DNA from: DATDOY01 sp035293045
GTDB taxonomy: Bacteria > Actinomycetota > Acidimicrobiia > IMCC26256 > JACPCJ01
DNA: 30,847 nucleotides
Assembly: GCA_035293045.1 (NCBI GenBank)
Contig: DATDOY010000046.1
Coordinates: 1-30,847, forward strand
Reading direction: 5' to 3'
Shown here: piece by piece, positions 8,289 through 16,330 of the stretch
How positions within the stretch are numbered: the stretch's first letter is position 1
How the letters are laid out: every line of letters begins with the position of its first letter
Notes under the pieces: model-generated
The model's input: only the letters and a program-made list of their open reading frames with translations
Databases searched by the model: none
What the model was told of the DNA's origin: nothing
Made by a program: the position numbers and the translations under genes

Positions 8289-8314
8289 CGCGGAACGCGA
8301 CATCGAGTTCCGCG
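8289..8314. promoter_or_regulatory. Inverted repeat in the divergent tad / fhaA intergenic region
   Basis: Perfect 8-base arms CGCGGAAC (8289-8296) and GTTCCGCG (8307-8314) are separated by 10 bases. The repeat sits between the start of the Tad operon and the start of the fhaA-pknB operon, where a transcription factor dimer could influence both. Its function as an operator is inference; a hairpin in either leader is the alternative. Confidence 0.4.
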
Positions 8315-8371
8315 CTCCCTCGACTTTCCGGCAGAACGGGTGAGGGGAAAGCCACTCGGACGGGACCGGGT

Positions 8372-8399
8372 TTGGCCGCGGAGACCGGCGCTTTAGACT
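8372..8399 (+). promoter_or_regulatory. Candidate promoter for the fhaA-pknB operon
   Basis: TTGGCC at 8372-8377 and TAGACT at 8394-8399 are separated by 16 bases and resemble -35 and -10 elements of a housekeeping sigma factor. They lie about 39 bases before the fhaA start, which allows a short 5' leader. Matches are imperfect and no transcript data are available. Confidence 0.4.
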
Positions 8400-8437
8400 C
8401 CCGGCGCGATGGTGAACCGAGGGACGGGGTCGACCCG

Positions 8438-9091
8438 ATGGGCCTGAAGCAGTTCGAGCGCAAGCTCGAGCAACTGGTCGAGGGCGCATTCGCCAAGGCG
8501 TTCCGCAGTGGCTTGCACCCCGTGGAGGTGGGCCGCCGGATCCTTCGGGAGATGGACGACAACCGGCAGGTCGGCGTGCGTGGCATCACCGCACCCAACC
8601 ACTTCACGGTGTGGCTGAGCCCGGAGGATCGGCAGCGCTTCGAGAGCCTCGAAACCTCGCTGGCCCGTGAGCTCACTGAGTACGCACGTGAGCACGCCCG
8701 CCAAGAGGGGTACCACTTCGTTGGTGGCATCACCATCGAGTTCGAGACCGACGACGGCATGAAAAAAGGCGACCTGTTCGTCGACGCCGAAGTCGACGAC
8801 GAGGGTCTCGGCCTCGTCGGGTCGCTCGTGCTGCCGTCGGGCGAGCGCGTTTCCCTCGGCGACCAGACGACCCTCGTCGGCCGCGTCGACGAGTGCACGG
8901 TGACCCTCGACGACCCGAAGGTGTCGCGCCGCCACGCCGAGATCCGCCCCGCGGGCGACGCCTACCGCCTCATCGATCTCAGTTCCACCAATGGCACCGA
9001 GGTCAACGGCCGCAAGGTGAGCGATCAAGTGCTCACCGACGGTGATCGCATCCGCATCGGAGACAGCGTCCTCGTCTTCGAGGCGTCGTAG
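8438..9091 (+). CDS. fhaA: FhaA-like DUF3662 + FHA domain protein
   Basis: The product has 217 residues from ATG 8438. That start gives MGLKQFERKLEQLVEGAFAK, the expected N-terminus of the DUF3662 domain; the longer frame from 8255 adds low-quality sequence across the promoter region. DUF3662 covers about residues 1-120. A C-terminal FHA domain (about 140-215) shows LVGR, VSRRHAEI and STNGTEVNG, the phosphothreonine-binding residues. Mycobacterial FhaA is a PknB substrate that binds the MurJ-like complex and tunes peptidoglycan synthesis; this one lacks the long linker (about 527 residues in M. tuberculosis). It is the first gene of a six-gene operon ending in pknB. Confidence 0.9.
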   Translation: MGLKQFERKLEQLVEGAFAKAFRSGLHPVEVGRRILREMDDNRQVGVRGITAPNHFTVWLSPEDRQRFESLETSLARELTEYAREHARQEGYHFVGGITIEFETDDGMKKGDLFVDAEVDDEGLGLVGSLVLPSGERVSLGDQTTLVGRVDECTVTLDDPKVSRRHAEIRPAGDAYRLIDLSSTNGTEVNGRKVSDQVLTDGDRIRIGDSVLVFEAS

Positions 9092-9107
9092 GCCTCCGGG
9101 AACCGCG

Positions 9108-9584
9108 ATGCCCGAGGCCATCCTCACCATCCTGAAGTTCTGCTTCCTCGCCTTGCTCTACCTCTTTCTTCTTCGCGTGATCCGCGTCGTCTACGTCGAG
9201 ATCGGCGGGCGGGGCCGGCTCGTCGGCGGCAAGGCCGCCAAGGCGGCGGCGCCCGCCTCCGGGAGTTCGCGGCGCCGCTGGAATCGCAACGGCGCGCTCG
9301 TGCTCCGGGTCGTCGCCCCGCCGGAGTTGAAAGGTCAAGCGTGGGAAATCACCGACGTTCTCACCGTCGGGCGCGCGGCGGGGTGTCAGCTCTCGTTTCC
9401 CGACGACACCTACATATCGCAGATGCACGCCCGCATCGTGAAGCGAGATGACGCAGTGTTCGTCGAGGATCTCGGCTCCACCAACGGGACCTACCTCAAT
9501 CGTGAGAAGGTCACCCACGAAATGCCGGTGCAGCGCGGCGATCAGATTCAGATCGGTCGGACGGTGCTGGAGCTGAGCAAGTGA
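9108..9584 (+). CDS. fhaB: FhaB/FipA-like membrane FHA protein
   Basis: This 158-residue protein starts at ATG 9108. An N-terminal membrane helix (about 5-25, LTILKFCFLALLYLFLLRVI) is followed by a basic linker and a C-terminal FHA domain with VGRAAGCQLSF, ISQMHARIV and GSTNGTYLNREKV. FHA domains bind phosphothreonine peptides. In mycobacteria FhaB (FipA) is phosphorylated within this operon's kinase system and helps cell division under stress. The upstream extension to 9042 overlaps fhaA and was rejected. Its stop overlaps the pstP GTG start as GTGA. Confidence 0.9.
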   Translation: MPEAILTILKFCFLALLYLFLLRVIRVVYVEIGGRGRLVGGKAAKAAAPASGSSRRRWNRNGALVLRVVAPPELKGQAWEITDVLTVGRAAGCQLSFPDDTYISQMHARIVKRDDAVFVEDLGSTNGTYLNREKVTHEMPVQRGDQIQIGRTVLELSK

Positions 9585-10846
9585 AACTCAAGGTGGGAGT
9601 CGCCACCGACGTCGGCCGCACGCGCACCGCCAACGAGGACTCCTTCCTGCGCGACGACAAGGGCCAGACCTTCGCCGTCGCCGACGGCATGGGTGGCCAT
9701 CGGGCGGGTGATGTCGCGTCGGCGACCGCCGTCGACGTGGTGACGCGCGAGCTCGCCGGCGGGGCGACGCTTGTGGAGGCGATCGTCGCCGCCAACGACG
9801 AGGTCTTTGCCAAGGCCCAAGCCAATCCCGAGATGCGGGGTATGGGGACGACCGTCACGTCGGTGTTGTTCGACGGCGAGCGAGCGCTGCTCGCCCACGT
9901 CGGTGACTCCCGCGGATACCTGTGGCGCGACCGCGCCCTCACACAGGTCACCGAAGACCACAGTCTCGTCGAGGAGTTGGTGCGCCAGGGCCGACTGACT
10001 CCGGAGGAGGCCGCCGTCCACCCGCAGCGCAACATCGTCACGCGCGCTCTCGGCGTGGACGCCGACGTCCTCGTCGACACCTACGAGATCGACCTGTACC
10101 CCGGTGATCGCCTGCTCCTGTGTTCCGACGGCCTCAGCTCGATGATGCGCGACGACGAGATCGCCGCCGTCCTCCGTGGCGACGCCGACCCCCAGGCCGC
10201 GGCAGACGCCCTCGTCGACGCCGCCAACCGCGCCGGGGGCGAAGACAACATCACGGTCCTCGTCATCGACGTGGTCGGTGATCGCGGCAAGGCGCGTCAA
10301 AAGGCCGTCGCCGCCGGCGCCGATGCGGAGCCTCCGGCCGCCGAGAAGACGGGTGAGTGGGATCCCGTCGATGCGCCAGAGACGGGTGACACCCCCGCAC
10401 TCGCTCAGCCCCCCGGCACCGGCGCCGGCGCCAAAGCCAAAGCCAAAGCCGCGCCCCGTGCTCGACGCCCGCTCCGGCGCGCGCTCCTATGGGGACTGCC
10501 CTTCGTCGTCGTGATCGGCGTGGCGTTGTTCACCCTGCGGTGGTACGCGCGCAGCACGTACCACTTGGGCACCGACGCCAAACGAGACGTCGTCGTGCTC
10601 TATCGCGGCGTGCCCGACGGCTTCCTCGTGTGGGACCCGACGGTGGAGGAACGCACCGAAGTCCGGGTCGCCGACCTCACCGAGGCCGACGCCAACGACG
10701 TCCGGAGCGAGAAGCGCTTCTCGAGCGAGTCGTCGGCGCGCCGATACGTGAACCGACTCGCAGAGTCGACTTCCACCACGACGAGTCCAACCACGACGAC
10801 CACCAGCCAGCCCGCCGCGTCGGCGCCCACGACCGCCCCCGCCTGA
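9581..10846 (+). CDS. pstP: PstP-like PP2C Ser/Thr protein phosphatase, membrane anchored
   Basis: This 421-residue protein starts at GTG 9581. The cytoplasmic PP2C/PPM catalytic domain (about 1-235) contains NEDS (metal Asp 20), ADGMGGHRAG (Asp 35), HVGDSRGYLWR and GGEDNITVLV. A Pro/Ala/Lys-rich linker leads to one membrane helix (about 303-322) and an external segment with VVVLYRGVPDGFLVWD, as in actinobacterial PstP. It ends in a Thr/Ser/Pro-rich tail. PstP removes phosphates from PknB and its substrates, including FHA proteins and cell-wall enzymes. It overlaps fhaB by 4 bases and is 3 bases from rodA, so it belongs to the operon. Confidence 0.94.
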   Translation: MKLKVGVATDVGRTRTANEDSFLRDDKGQTFAVADGMGGHRAGDVASATAVDVVTRELAGGATLVEAIVAANDEVFAKAQANPEMRGMGTTVTSVLFDGERALLAHVGDSRGYLWRDRALTQVTEDHSLVEELVRQGRLTPEEAAVHPQRNIVTRALGVDADVLVDTYEIDLYPGDRLLLCSDGLSSMMRDDEIAAVLRGDADPQAAADALVDAANRAGGEDNITVLVIDVVGDRGKARQKAVAAGADAEPPAAEKTGEWDPVDAPETGDTPALAQPPGTGAGAKAKAKAAPRARRPLRRALLWGLPFVVVIGVALFTLRWYARSTYHLGTDAKRDVVVLYRGVPDGFLVWDPTVEERTEVRVADLTEADANDVRSEKRFSSESSARRYVNRLAESTSTTTSPTTTTTSQPAASAPTTAPA

Positions 10847-10849
10847 GTC

Positions 10850-12202
10850 GTGGCCACCCCGACCGGCATCGAACCGCGCCAGCGTTCCGACGAGCTGTTG
10901 CTGCTGGTGCTCGTCGCCATCCTCGCCGCGGGCGGTTACCTCCTGACGCTCCTCTCCGAACGCACCGAGTTGACGGGGTCGCTGACGCCCCGCCTCGCCG
11001 CCGTCGGGCTGCTCTTCCTTGCCGCTCACGTGGCCGTGCGCCGCTACGCCCCCGGAGCGGACGCCACCCTCTTGCCTCTCGCCGCGCTGCTTGACGGGAT
11101 CGGGTTCATCTTCGTGGCGCGCCTCGACGAGGATCTCGCTGCCGCGCAGACCGTGTGGACGGCGGTCGGCATCGGCGCGTTCATCGTCACGCTCATCGTG
11201 GTCAAAGAGGCGCGCGCGCTCGAGCGCTACCGGTACACGTTCGCGTTGATCGGCATCGTCACGCTGCTGTTGCCGACGATCCCCGGAATCGGTCGCGAGG
11301 TCAACGGGGCGCGGCTGTGGGTGCGCCTCGGCCCCATCAACTTCCAGCCCGGCGAGATCGCCAAGGTCGTCCTCGTCATCTTCTTCGCGTCGTATCTCAT
11401 CGAGAAGCGCGAACTGCTGTCGGAGATGACCCGTCGCGTCGGGCGCGTTCCGCTTCCCGAGCCCCGCCACCTCGGTCCCTTGCTCGCGGCGTGGGGCGTG
11501 TCGCTCGTGATCATGGTGCAGGAAAAGGACCTCGGCTCGTCGCTCCTCTTCTTTGGGGTGTTCGCCGTCATGCTCTACCTCGCGACGGGCCGGGGCGCGT
11601 ACGTGGGGATCGCCGGGCTCATGTTCGGGGTGGGCGCGGCGCTCGCGTATCGGGCCTTCTCTCATGTGGCGACGCGGGTTACGACGTGGCTCGATCCGTG
11701 GCCCGACGCGTCCGGGCAGGGCTACCAACTCGTGCAGTCGCTCTACGCGTTCGGTTCGGGCGGCTTCGCCGGCACCGGGTTCGGCCTCGGCCATCCGGAG
11801 AAGATTCCCAACGCGGCCACCGACTTCGTGTTCGCGGCCATCGGCGAGGAACTCGGGTTGCTCGGCGCCGTCGCCGTCCTGATCGTGTACCTGCTGTTCA
11901 TCGGGTCGGGGCTGCGGATCGCGGCGAGGGCGGAGCGGCCGTTCCTCAAGCTCCTCGCGGCCGGCCTCACCACCATCGTCGGCGTCCAGACCTTCATCAT
12001 CCTCGGCGGCGTCACGAGGGTGATCCCGCTCACGGGCATCACCATGCCGTTCATCTCCTACGGCGGCTCGTCGCTCGTCTCCAACTTCGCCCTGCTGGCG
12101 CTGTTGTTGCGGATCTCCGCCGAGAGTGACGTCGACGAGACTCTCCTCGGCCGCGACGCCGGGTTGGCCGCGGTCGCTCCGGGCGTGCGGGGTGCGTCGT
12201 GA
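10850..12202 (+). CDS. rodA: RodA/FtsW-family peptidoglycan polymerase (SEDS)
   Basis: The 450-residue product is a polytopic membrane protein with about ten to twelve helices starting near residue 13. SEDS features include GAKLWV-like NGARLWVRLGP, FQPGEIAKVVLVIFFASYL (the catalytic-Asp loop region lies between the middle helices), MVQEKDLGSSLLFFG and the C-terminal GVTRVIPLTGITMPFISYGG. SEDS proteins polymerise lipid II glycan strands with a partner class B PBP, and here the PBP gene overlaps directly. The start is GTG 10850, three bases after the pstP stop, and the stop overlaps pbpA as GTGA. In actinobacteria this locus gene is usually named rodA. Confidence 0.93.
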   Translation: MATPTGIEPRQRSDELLLLVLVAILAAGGYLLTLLSERTELTGSLTPRLAAVGLLFLAAHVAVRRYAPGADATLLPLAALLDGIGFIFVARLDEDLAAAQTVWTAVGIGAFIVTLIVVKEARALERYRYTFALIGIVTLLLPTIPGIGREVNGARLWVRLGPINFQPGEIAKVVLVIFFASYLIEKRELLSEMTRRVGRVPLPEPRHLGPLLAAWGVSLVIMVQEKDLGSSLLFFGVFAVMLYLATGRGAYVGIAGLMFGVGAALAYRAFSHVATRVTTWLDPWPDASGQGYQLVQSLYAFGSGGFAGTGFGLGHPEKIPNAATDFVFAAIGEELGLLGAVAVLIVYLLFIGSGLRIAARAERPFLKLLAAGLTTIVGVQTFIILGGVTRVIPLTGITMPFISYGGSSLVSNFALLALLLRISAESDVDETLLGRDAGLAAVAPGVRGAS

Positions 12203-13680
12203 ACGACCGCATCCGCCACGTCGGCCTGGCGCTCACGTTGCTCTTCGTCGTCCTCGCCGGACAGCTCACCTATCTGCAGATCGTCGATGCGGACGACCTG
12301 TCGGAGCACCCCGGCAACGTGCGCAAGGTCCTGCGGACCTACGCCGAGCCACGCGGCCTGATCCTGTCGGCCGACGAGAAGATCCTCGCCCGCTCCGTCG
12401 GCACCACCACGGAGTTCCAGTTCCGGCGGCTCTACCCGACGCATTCGCTGTTCGGGCACATCACGGGGATGTTCTCGTTCACGTTCGGCGCCACCGGCGT
12501 CGAGTCGACGTTCAACAACGAGTTGGCCGGGCGCAGCGAGGACCTCCAGTTCCGCAACCTCGGAGACCTGCTTGTCGGCAAGGAGCATGCGGGCACGGTC
12601 GTGCTCACCGTCCGCTCGGACGCCCAGGCCGCGGCGCGCGACGCTCTGGCCGGACGTGCGGGCTCGGTGGTCGCCCTAAATCCGAAGACGGGTGAGGTCC
12701 TCGCCATGTACTCGGAGCCCGGGTTCGACCCCGAGCCCCTCTCGGCCCATGGCCAGACCGACGTGCGCGCCGCCTTCGACACGCTCAACGCCGACCCGGC
12801 CAAGCCGATGCTCCCCCGCGCGTGGCGCGAGGTCTACCCGCCGGGTTCGACGTTCAAGATCGTGACGGCGACCGCCGCGATCGACCACGGCGTGGCCACG
12901 CCGGAGCGGGACTTTCCCGTGCTCACCGAGCTCGACCTCCCGCTCACCGACCGCAGCCTCAAGAACTTCGGCGGGTCGCGGTGCGGTGGCACCCTCGTCG
13001 AAAGTTTCCGTCGCTCGTGCAACACGACGTTTGGGCAACTCGGCCTCGACCTCGGCGAGAAGCTCCTCGACACCATGGCCGACTTCGGGATCGGCGAGAG
13101 CGTTCCGCTCGACCTCGCGCCCAAGCCAGCGCGAAGCCTTGGCCCGCAGGTCGGGACGTTCACGGCCGACGCGCCGAAGTTCGCCCAGGCCGGCATCGGT
13201 CAGGGCGACGTGGCGGTCACGCCGTTGCAGATGGCGCTCGTCACCGCCGCCATCGGCAACGGCGGCGTGATCATGACCCCCCACGTCGTGAGGGAGGTCC
13301 GCGACGTCGACGGCGTGGTCGTCAACCGGATCGATCCCGAGCCGTGGCGCACGGCCACCAGTCCCGAGACCGCCGCGTTGGTGCGGGACATGATGATCCA
13401 GGTCGTGGCCAACGGCACGGGCTCGCGCGGGCAGATCCCCGGCGTGACGGTGGCCGGGAAGACCGGGACCGCCCAGGCTCCCGGCGGCCCGCCGCACACG
13501 TGGTTCGTCGCCTTCGCCCCCGCCGAGAATCCCGTGGTGGCGGTGGCGGTGTTGGTGGAGCGTGGTGGCGGCGAGTCCTTGGGGGCTGGCGACGAAGCCA
13601 CGGGTGGGCGCGTGGCGGCGCCGGTGGCGCAGTCGGTGATGTCCGTGATCCTCAACAGCCCGCCGCTCCCGGCTGGGTAG
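12199..13680 (+). CDS. pbpA: Class B penicillin-binding protein (PbpA-like transpeptidase)
   Basis: This 493-residue protein starts at GTG 12199. It has an N-terminal membrane helix (about 8-27), a non-catalytic dimerisation-type domain (to about 150), and a transpeptidase domain. The three active-site motifs are intact: STFK at 217-220 (nucleophile Ser 217), SCN at 273-275 and KTG at 421-423. It crosslinks peptidoglycan outside the membrane and should pair with the overlapping rodA product. It matches the PbpA position in the mycobacterial pknB operon. A very long minus-strand ORF over this gene and pknB is a codon-bias shadow. Confidence 0.94.
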   Translation: MNDRIRHVGLALTLLFVVLAGQLTYLQIVDADDLSEHPGNVRKVLRTYAEPRGLILSADEKILARSVGTTTEFQFRRLYPTHSLFGHITGMFSFTFGATGVESTFNNELAGRSEDLQFRNLGDLLVGKEHAGTVVLTVRSDAQAAARDALAGRAGSVVALNPKTGEVLAMYSEPGFDPEPLSAHGQTDVRAAFDTLNADPAKPMLPRAWREVYPPGSTFKIVTATAAIDHGVATPERDFPVLTELDLPLTDRSLKNFGGSRCGGTLVESFRRSCNTTFGQLGLDLGEKLLDTMADFGIGESVPLDLAPKPARSLGPQVGTFTADAPKFAQAGIGQGDVAVTPLQMALVTAAIGNGGVIMTPHVVREVRDVDGVVVNRIDPEPWRTATSPETAALVRDMMIQVVANGTGSRGQIPGVTVAGKTGTAQAPGGPPHTWFVAFAPAENPVVAVAVLVERGGGESLGAGDEATGGRVAAPVAQSVMSVILNSPPLPAG

Positions 13681-13692
13681 CCTGACCGACCA

Positions 13693-15441
13693 ATGGCGGA
13701 ACCCGAGCTGTATTCGAACCGCTACGAGATTCTCCGCCATATCGCGCGCGGTGGCATGGCGGAGGTGTATCTCGCCCGCGACCACCTGCTCGACCGCCCG
13801 GTCGCGCTCAAGGTCCTGTTTCCCGAGTACGCCCGCGATCAGGCGTTCGTCGAGCGCTTCCGCCGGGAGGCCAAGGCGTCGGCCAGCCTCAACCATCCCA
13901 ACATCGTCGCCGTCTACGACTGGGGTGAGCAGGAGGGCACCTACTTCATCGTGATGGAGTACGTCGAGGGACAGACGCTGCGCGACCTCATCCGCGACGA
14001 AGGGCACCTCATGCCCGAGCGGGCCGCCGAGGTCGCCGCCGACATCGCCGCCGCCCTGGGCTACGCGCACCGCAACGGCGTCGTGCATCGCGACGTGAAG
14101 CCCGGCAACGTGTTGATGACCGCCCACGGCCAAGTGAAGGTGACCGACTTCGGCATCGCCCGCGCCGGTGCGTCCGACCACCTGACCCGCACCGGCATGG
14201 TGATGGGGACGGCCACCTATTTCTCGCCGGAGCAGGCGCAGGGCCTCGACGTCGACCCCCGCTCCGACGTCTACTCCCTCGGCGTCGTGCTCTACGAGAT
14301 GGTGGCGGGCGAGCCGCCGTTTTCTGGTGACGACCCCGTGGCCATCGCCTACCAGCACGTGCGTGAGGAGCCGATGCCGCCGGGGATCAAGAACCCCGAC
14401 CTGCCGCTCGACATGGAGCGGATCGTGCTCACTGCCCTCGGGAAGTCGCCCGCCGACCGTTACCAGTCGGCCGAGGAGTTCCGCAACGACCTCGTGAAGT
14501 TCGCCAAGGGCATCCCGGTCGACACGCGGCCGGTCACCGCACTCGTCGACGAGGTGGCGCCGGCGACCACCGTGTCCGAGCGGGTGTTCCGCACCGAGAT
14601 GGCCACCGCGGTGGGGCCGGGCGGCGGCGGGCCGCTCCCGCCGTCGCACCGACGCCGACGCGTCTCGGCCTTCGGAGTGAGCGTCGTCATCCTGCTGCTC
14701 GTCCTCGCCGCCCTCGCCGTGCTGCTCGCCGACCAGCTCGAACTGTTCGGGGGGCCCAAGGAAGTGGCCGTCCCCGACGTGGTCAACCTCCCGCTCGAGC
14801 AAGCGCAAAAGGAGGTGGAAGACGCCGGCTTCGACGTCGACACCACATCGGAGGAGCGCGACGACGTCGAGGCCAACACGGTCGTGGCGCAAACCCCCGA
14901 GGGCGGGTCGAAGGCGAAGGAGGGCTCGGAGGTCCTGCTCACGGTGGCGCAGGCGCCGGGCGAAATCGTCCTGCCCGACGTCAAGGACAAGAGCGTCGAC
15001 ACCGCCAAGCGCCTGCTTCGCGAGGCCGGGTTCGAGAACTTCGCCGAGGAGGAGGAGGCGAGCGACGAGATCGACGAGGGCCTCGTGACGAGGACCGATC
15101 CCGGGGCCGGCTCGTCGGCACCGAAGTCGCGCACGATCACGATTTTCGTGTCGATCGGAAAAGAAGACGTCGAGATCCCGATTCTCGACGGTGAAACCGC
15201 CACCTCGGCGGTCAGGGAACTGACGGCGCTCGGCTTCGACGTGCCCGATCCTGAGGAGGAATCGAGCGAGAGCGTGCCGGCGGGTCGCGTGATTCGCACC
15301 GAGCCCGCGGGTGGATCGGTGGCCCCCAAGGGTTCGACCGTCATCATCGTCGAGTCGAGCGGTCCGCAACCCACCACCACGACCTCGCCGCCGACCACCA
15401 CGACGACGACCACCACGACGCCGACCACGCCGTTCCCGTAG
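13693..15441 (+). CDS. pknB: PknB-like Ser/Thr kinase with three PASTA domains
   Basis: The 582-residue protein has a cytoplasmic kinase domain (about 11-272) with a Gly-rich loop ARGGMAEVYLA, catalytic Lys 40 (VALKV), HRDVKPGN with Asp 134, and DFG at 152-154. Activation-loop Thr residues at 165 and 167 (LTRTG) match the PknB autophosphorylation pair. A juxtamembrane linker and one helix (about 327-347) precede three PASTA repeats (about 356-425, 426-491, 492-557), which bind peptidoglycan fragments or lipid II. The end is a Thr/Pro-rich tail. It signals cell-wall status to the FHA proteins and synthases of its own operon. No pknA is present. The start is ATG 13693, 12 bases after pbpA. Confidence 0.95.
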   Translation: MAEPELYSNRYEILRHIARGGMAEVYLARDHLLDRPVALKVLFPEYARDQAFVERFRREAKASASLNHPNIVAVYDWGEQEGTYFIVMEYVEGQTLRDLIRDEGHLMPERAAEVAADIAAALGYAHRNGVVHRDVKPGNVLMTAHGQVKVTDFGIARAGASDHLTRTGMVMGTATYFSPEQAQGLDVDPRSDVYSLGVVLYEMVAGEPPFSGDDPVAIAYQHVREEPMPPGIKNPDLPLDMERIVLTALGKSPADRYQSAEEFRNDLVKFAKGIPVDTRPVTALVDEVAPATTVSERVFRTEMATAVGPGGGGPLPPSHRRRRVSAFGVSVVILLLVLAALAVLLADQLELFGGPKEVAVPDVVNLPLEQAQKEVEDAGFDVDTTSEERDDVEANTVVAQTPEGGSKAKEGSEVLLTVAQAPGEIVLPDVKDKSVDTAKRLLREAGFENFAEEEEASDEIDEGLVTRTDPGAGSSAPKSRTITIFVSIGKEDVEIPILDGETATSAVRELTALGFDVPDPEEESSESVPAGRVIRTEPAGGSVAPKGSTVIIVESSGPQPTTTTSPPTTTTTTTTTPTTPFP

Positions 15442-15449
15442 GCCGCGCG

Positions 15450-16244
15450 GTGGGCGTAGGAGTGGTCCGGGCGGGCACGTCGCTTTCGACGTGGTATCGC
15501 GACTTCGGTCGTCACGACCTGCCGTGGCGAGCGACGCGTGATCGGTGGGCCATCCTGGTTTCCGAGGTCATGCTCCAGCAGACCCAGGTGGCGCGGGTGC
15601 TCTCGGCCTGGCCCGAGTTCATGGCGCGTTTTCCGACGCTGGACTCCGTCGCCGACGCGGGACCGGGCGAGGCCATCCGCGCGTGGGGAACGCTGGGCTA
15701 TCCGCGCCGGGCGCGTCGGCTGTGGGAGGCCGCCTCGCGCATCGCTGAGGACGGATGGCCAGGTGACCTGCGGTCGCTGCCGGGCGTCGGCCGCTACACC
15801 GCGGGGGCGGTCGCCGCGCAAGCGGACGGCGTCGACGTCCCCGCCGTCGACGCCAACATCCGTCGCGTCGTCGAGCGCGTCGCGGGCCGGCGGTTGTCGG
15901 ACGGCGCGGCCGAGGCCGAGTCGGTGCGCCTCGGGGGCGAAATGGCGGGCCGCGACCGCTTGCTCGCGCTCATGGATGTGGGCGCGATGCTGTGCCGGGC
16001 TCGCGCACCGCGGTGCGACGAATGCCCGCTCGTCGACGCGTGCGCGACGCGCGGCGCGCTCGCGCACGAAGGGCTGCGTCGCCAGGCGACCTTCGAGGGC
16101 TCGTTCCGACAGCGCCGTGGGCGCGTGCTCGCCGCGTTACGGGAGGGCCCGCAGCCGCTCGACAACCTCGATCCCGACGCCCTCTCGTCGTTGATTGCCG
16201 ACGGCCTCGCCGTGACCACCACCACCGAGGCCCGCCTGCCGTAG
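15450..16244 (+). CDS. mutY: MutY-type A/G-specific adenine glycosylase (lacks NUDIX-like domain)
   Basis: This 264-residue enzyme of the HhH-GPD superfamily would remove adenine opposite 8-oxoguanine. Visible features are SEVMLQQTQV with catalytic Glu 39, the helix-hairpin-helix LPGVGRYTAGAV (about 110-121), catalytic Asp 134 in VPAVDANIRRVVER, and a 4Fe-4S cluster motif with Cys 182, 189, 192 and 198. The C-terminal 8-oxoG-recognising NUDIX-like domain of full-length MutY (about 350 residues) is absent; a short tail replaces it, as in many actinobacterial members. The start shown is GTG 15450, eight bases after pknB; GTG 15462 is an alternative. The gene may ride on the pknB operon and ends just before a large palindrome. 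Confidence 0.9.
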   Translation: MGVGVVRAGTSLSTWYRDFGRHDLPWRATRDRWAILVSEVMLQQTQVARVLSAWPEFMARFPTLDSVADAGPGEAIRAWGTLGYPRRARRLWEAASRIAEDGWPGDLRSLPGVGRYTAGAVAAQADGVDVPAVDANIRRVVERVAGRRLSDGAAEAESVRLGGEMAGRDRLLALMDVGAMLCRARAPRCDECPLVDACATRGALAHEGLRRQATFEGSFRQRRGRVLAALREGPQPLDNLDPDALSSLIADGLAVTTTTEARLP

Positions 16245-16278
16245 CGCGAGTGTGCGCATCGACTCGCGTCGCCCATCG

Positions 16279-16326
16279 CGGGTGTGAGTGCTGGCCCGGC
16301 GTACGCCGGGCCAGCACTCACACCCG
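16279..16326. terminator. 48-bp perfect palindrome between convergent mutY and pabA/trpG
   Basis: Bases 16279-16302 are the exact reverse complement of 16303-16326, giving 24-base arms with no loop. It lies 34 bases after the mutY stop and 4 bases before the pabA/trpG stop. That convergent placement fits a bidirectional transcription terminator, without a U-tract as is common in high-GC actinobacteria. Its outer part, GTGTGAGTG...CACTCACAC, recurs in the palindrome at 20826-20867. Confidence 0.75.
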
Positions 16327-16330
16327 AACG

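Noticed and set aside
8255..8437. N-terminal extension of fhaA
   Set aside because: The DUF3662 N-terminus starts exactly at ATG 8438, and the candidate promoter lies inside the extension.
12676..15369. 897-codon open frame on the minus strand over pbpA and pknB
   Set aside because: The plus-strand genes have intact catalytic motifs; the His/Gly/Asp/Arg-rich reverse frame is a GC codon-bias shadow.
15372..15438. ACC/ACG-rich tract at the end of pknB as a DNA microsatellite
   Set aside because: It encodes the Thr-rich tail in frame and uses mixed codons, so protein-level selection explains it.
14460..16067. 535-codon Ser/Thr-rich minus-strand frame
   Set aside because: It mirrors pknB and mutY codons in reverse; no start context or domain is visible.
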